Below are positions 13,568 through 15,085 of a stretch of DNA of 15,085 bases, piece by piece; the first letter of the stretch is position 1; every line of letters starts with the position of its first letter. Position numbers and translations under genes: made by a program. The stretch is from Caulobacter sp. (GTDB lineage: Bacteria; Pseudomonadota; Alphaproteobacteria; Caulobacterales; Caulobacteraceae). The DNA lies in contig JAQGIN010000081.1 of the NCBI GenBank assembly GCA_028291125.1, positions 1 through 15,085 on the forward strand. Direction: 5' to 3'. Below the pieces are notes generated by a model. The model worked only from the letters and a program-made list of their open reading frames with translations, ran no database searches and had not been told where the DNA came from.

Positions 13568-14833
13568 TTAGCCGAAAGCGGAGCGGGTGGCAAAGTTCTC
13601 GTCGCCCGGCCAGCCGCGGCCGACCAGGACCACGCAGCCCGCCGCCAGGCCGCCAAGCGCCAGCCACCACTCCTGCCAGACGCCGAAGCTCAAGGAGCCG
13701 ATGACGAGATAGGTCGTCACGCTGCCCGCCCCCGCCGCCGCCAGGGAGGGATTGATGCGCGAGGTCGCCGTCAGGGCCGAGCCGATCCAACCGATCAGAG
13801 CCCCGGCCAGGGCCGCCCCGAGCGCGCCCAGTTCGAGCCAGATCTGGATGGCGGCGTTGTGCGGGTGCAGCGGAATGGCTGTGCCGAACGAGCGGCTGGC
13901 GTCCAGGCCCCAGCCCCGCAGCGGATGCTCTGCGACCAGGCCGGACACGAAGGCCCAGATGTCGAGGCGCGCGTCCCAGGAGGCCGGCACCTGGCGATGC
14001 AGCACGCCGATGGCGCCGCTGCGCACCCCCTCCTGCACGACCAGCGGGGCCAGGCAGAAGAGGGCGATGCCGAACACGATCAGCAGGCGCGCCGCCAGCG
14101 GGCCGAGCCAGCGCACCGCCAGCCAGGCGCCGGTGGCGGCCACGAAGGCCACGAAGGGCGCGTCGGCCAACAGTACACGCTCGCCCAGGACGATGGCCGC
14201 GGCCATCAGGCCCAGGGGGAAGATCGCCACGCGCCAGCCCATGCGTCCGGCCGCGTAGGCGGCGGGCCAGAACAGCAGCGCCATGACGTAGCAGCCCTGG
14301 GCGATGTTGCGCCGGGCGAACTCGTAGGTGATCGGCTCGCCGATCATCGCCTTGAGGCCCCGATAGATGCGCACCCCCGCAAGCGTATCCGCCAACAGGA
14401 TCAGCGCCAGCAGCACCAGGGCGGCGACCAGCACGGCGGCGGCCTTGCGCGCCGCTTCTCGGGACAGCATCGAAAAGGCGCCGATCATCGCGATCGCGGC
14501 GGCCGCCTGCAGGGCGATCTTGAAGGCGGTGCGCTCGGCGAAGCCGTGCGTGTCGGCATAGGGGCTCCAAAGCCGGCTGATCGCGGCCCAGCCGAACAGC
14601 AGCACCAGCACCGCCACCGGCCACAACGGCAGCGGCCAGCGCCGCCCCGGCCCCCAGAACAGCGGGATGGCCAGCAGGCCGGTCAGGCCCACCATCGGGG
14701 CAAAGCCGAGCGGGGCCAGATAGGCCAGCGGCGCGATCCAGGCCATGGCGAACAGGGCGACAAACCCCGCCCAGCGGTCACCCGCTCCGGCGGAAACGGA
14801 CGCCGTCAAATCCGAAACGGAAGGCAGCTTCAT
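13568..14833 (-). CDS. O-antigen ligase / Wzy-type polymerase family membrane protein
   Basis: The 421-residue polytopic inner-membrane protein has about ten to twelve hydrophobic segments between ~22 and 405. The Wzy_C domain occupies ~215-380. Its large periplasmic loop holds 'RLDIWAFVSGLVAEHPLRGWGLD' (from Arg289) and 'LHPHNAAIQIWLELG' (322-336). These carry the Arg and the His-x-x-His-Asn cluster typical of WaaL-like ligases and Wzy polymerases. Such enzymes transfer lipid-linked polysaccharide to lipid A-core or another acceptor at the periplasmic face; polymerase and ligase roles cannot be separated by sequence alone. The start ATG (14831-14833) overlaps the gor stop as ATGA, so it is probably translated by coupling with gor. 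No other polysaccharide gene adjoins it here. Confidence 0.9.
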   Translation of the reverse strand: MKLPSVSDLTASVSAGAGDRWAGFVALFAMAWIAPLAYLAPLGFAPMVGLTGLLAIPLFWGPGRRWPLPLWPVAVLVLLFGWAAISRLWSPYADTHGFAERTAFKIALQAAAAIAMIGAFSMLSREAARKAAAVLVAALVLLALILLADTLAGVRIYRGLKAMIGEPITYEFARRNIAQGCYVMALLFWPAAYAAGRMGWRVAIFPLGLMAAAIVLGERVLLADAPFVAFVAATGAWLAVRWLGPLAARLLIVFGIALFCLAPLVVQEGVRSGAIGVLHRQVPASWDARLDIWAFVSGLVAEHPLRGWGLDASRSFGTAIPLHPHNAAIQIWLELGALGAALAGALIGWIGSALTATSRINPSLAAAGAGSVTTYLVIGSLSFGVWQEWWLALGGLAAGCVVLVGRGWPGDENFATRSAFG

Positions 14834-15085
14834 CCGCCGGCGCCCAGCTCCAGCGGCACATACTTCTCGCGCAGCGTGACCAGGTCCTCGGCCAGGGTCG
14901 GGTGCACGGCGCAGGTGTCGTCCCATTGCGCCTTGGTGACGCCCAGCTTCACGGCGATAGCGGCCATCTGGATGATTTCGGGTGAATCCGGACCGACCAC
15001 GTGCACGCCGACGACGCGCTGATCGTCGGCCTTGACCACCAGCTTGACCAGGGCGCGTTCGTCCTTGCCGGCGAAGGCGTATTTC
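14830..15085 (-). CDS. gor: Glutathione-disulfide reductase, C-terminal part (5' end outside window)
   Basis: The frame is open from the right edge to the TGA at 14830-14832, giving 84 complete codons. They cover the end of the dimerisation domain of a pyridine nucleotide-disulfide oxidoreductase: 'KYAFAGKDERALVKLVV', 'RVVGVHVVGPDSPEIIQ', 'AVKLGVTKAQWDDT', 'AVHPTLAEDLVTL'. The HPTxxEdlVTL end, with the catalytic-base His, separates glutathione reductase from lipoamide dehydrogenase and mercuric reductase. The enzyme reduces oxidised glutathione with NADPH in the cytosol. The FAD domain and redox CxxxxC are outside the window. It overlaps the following ligase-like gene by ATGA, which suggests an operon continuing through aroG. 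Confidence 0.9.
   Translation of the reverse strand, partial: KYAFAGKDERALVKLVVKADDQRVVGVHVVGPDSPEIIQMAAIAVKLGVTKAQWDDTCAVHPTLAEDLVTLREKYVPLELGAGG

Noticed and set aside
12175..13704. A 509-codon + strand frame opposite aroG
   Set aside because: It is antisense to a complete DAHP synthase. Its translation is rich in Arg, Gly, Val and Gln with no family signature.
13487..15022. A 511-codon + strand frame opposite the ligase-like gene and gor
   Set aside because: The translation is low-complexity (Gln/Arg/His/Gly) and spans two real - strand genes.

Overview
The window is high-GC, densely coded DNA. Codon usage and gene content point to an alphaproteobacterium of the Caulobacter group (Caulobacter, Phenylobacterium or a close relative). 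The main evidence is an RTX protein carrying a domain that matches the LPS-anchoring N-terminal region of the Caulobacter S-layer protein RsaA (recalled, not searched), a class II DAHP synthase, and a short OpgH. Twelve protein genes are supported, the first and last cut by the window edges. I found no rRNA, tRNA, CRISPR array, insertion sequence or phage gene.

Layout, left half. On the + strand are the 3' part of a GcvA-type LysR regulator (1-749), a fusion of a PAS-like region, two LuxR-type HTH units and an alpha/beta-hydrolase domain without its catalytic Ser and His (794-2638), and a secreted RTX protein with a C-terminal RsaA-like domain (2799-4877). The RTX gene overlaps tail to tail with a - strand Gfo/Idh/MocA dehydrogenase (4874-5806). 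Divergent from that is a CurA/LTB4DH-like NADP-dependent reductase (5908-6909), with a small palindromic operator candidate over its probable -10. A perfect 17-bp hairpin separates the reductase from a convergent CusF-like lipoprotein gene (7031-7375, - strand).

Layout, right half. A 316-bp divergent intergenic region leads to opgH, the osmoregulated periplasmic glucan glucosyltransferase (7692-9746), and then to an uncharacterised 295-aa protein (9809-10696). The latter ends in a 4-bp convergent overlap with a MATE exporter (10693-12051, - strand). The rest is a - strand run read right to left: gor (3' end), an O-antigen ligase/polymerase-like membrane protein coupled to it by an ATGA overlap, aroG (class II DAHP synthase), an inverted pair of REP-like palindromes, and the MATE gene.

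Theme. Many genes concern the cell envelope: OpgH (periplasmic glucans), an O-antigen ligase-like protein (LPS), an RTX protein with an LPS-binding-type domain, a periplasmic lipoprotein, and possibly a GnnA-type dehydrogenase for diamino-lipid A. They are not one operon, so the link is thematic. The most unusual items are the regulator fused to a dead hydrolase, the RTX protein with the S-layer anchor domain moved to the C-terminus, and the CusF-like lipoprotein that lacks most metal ligands.
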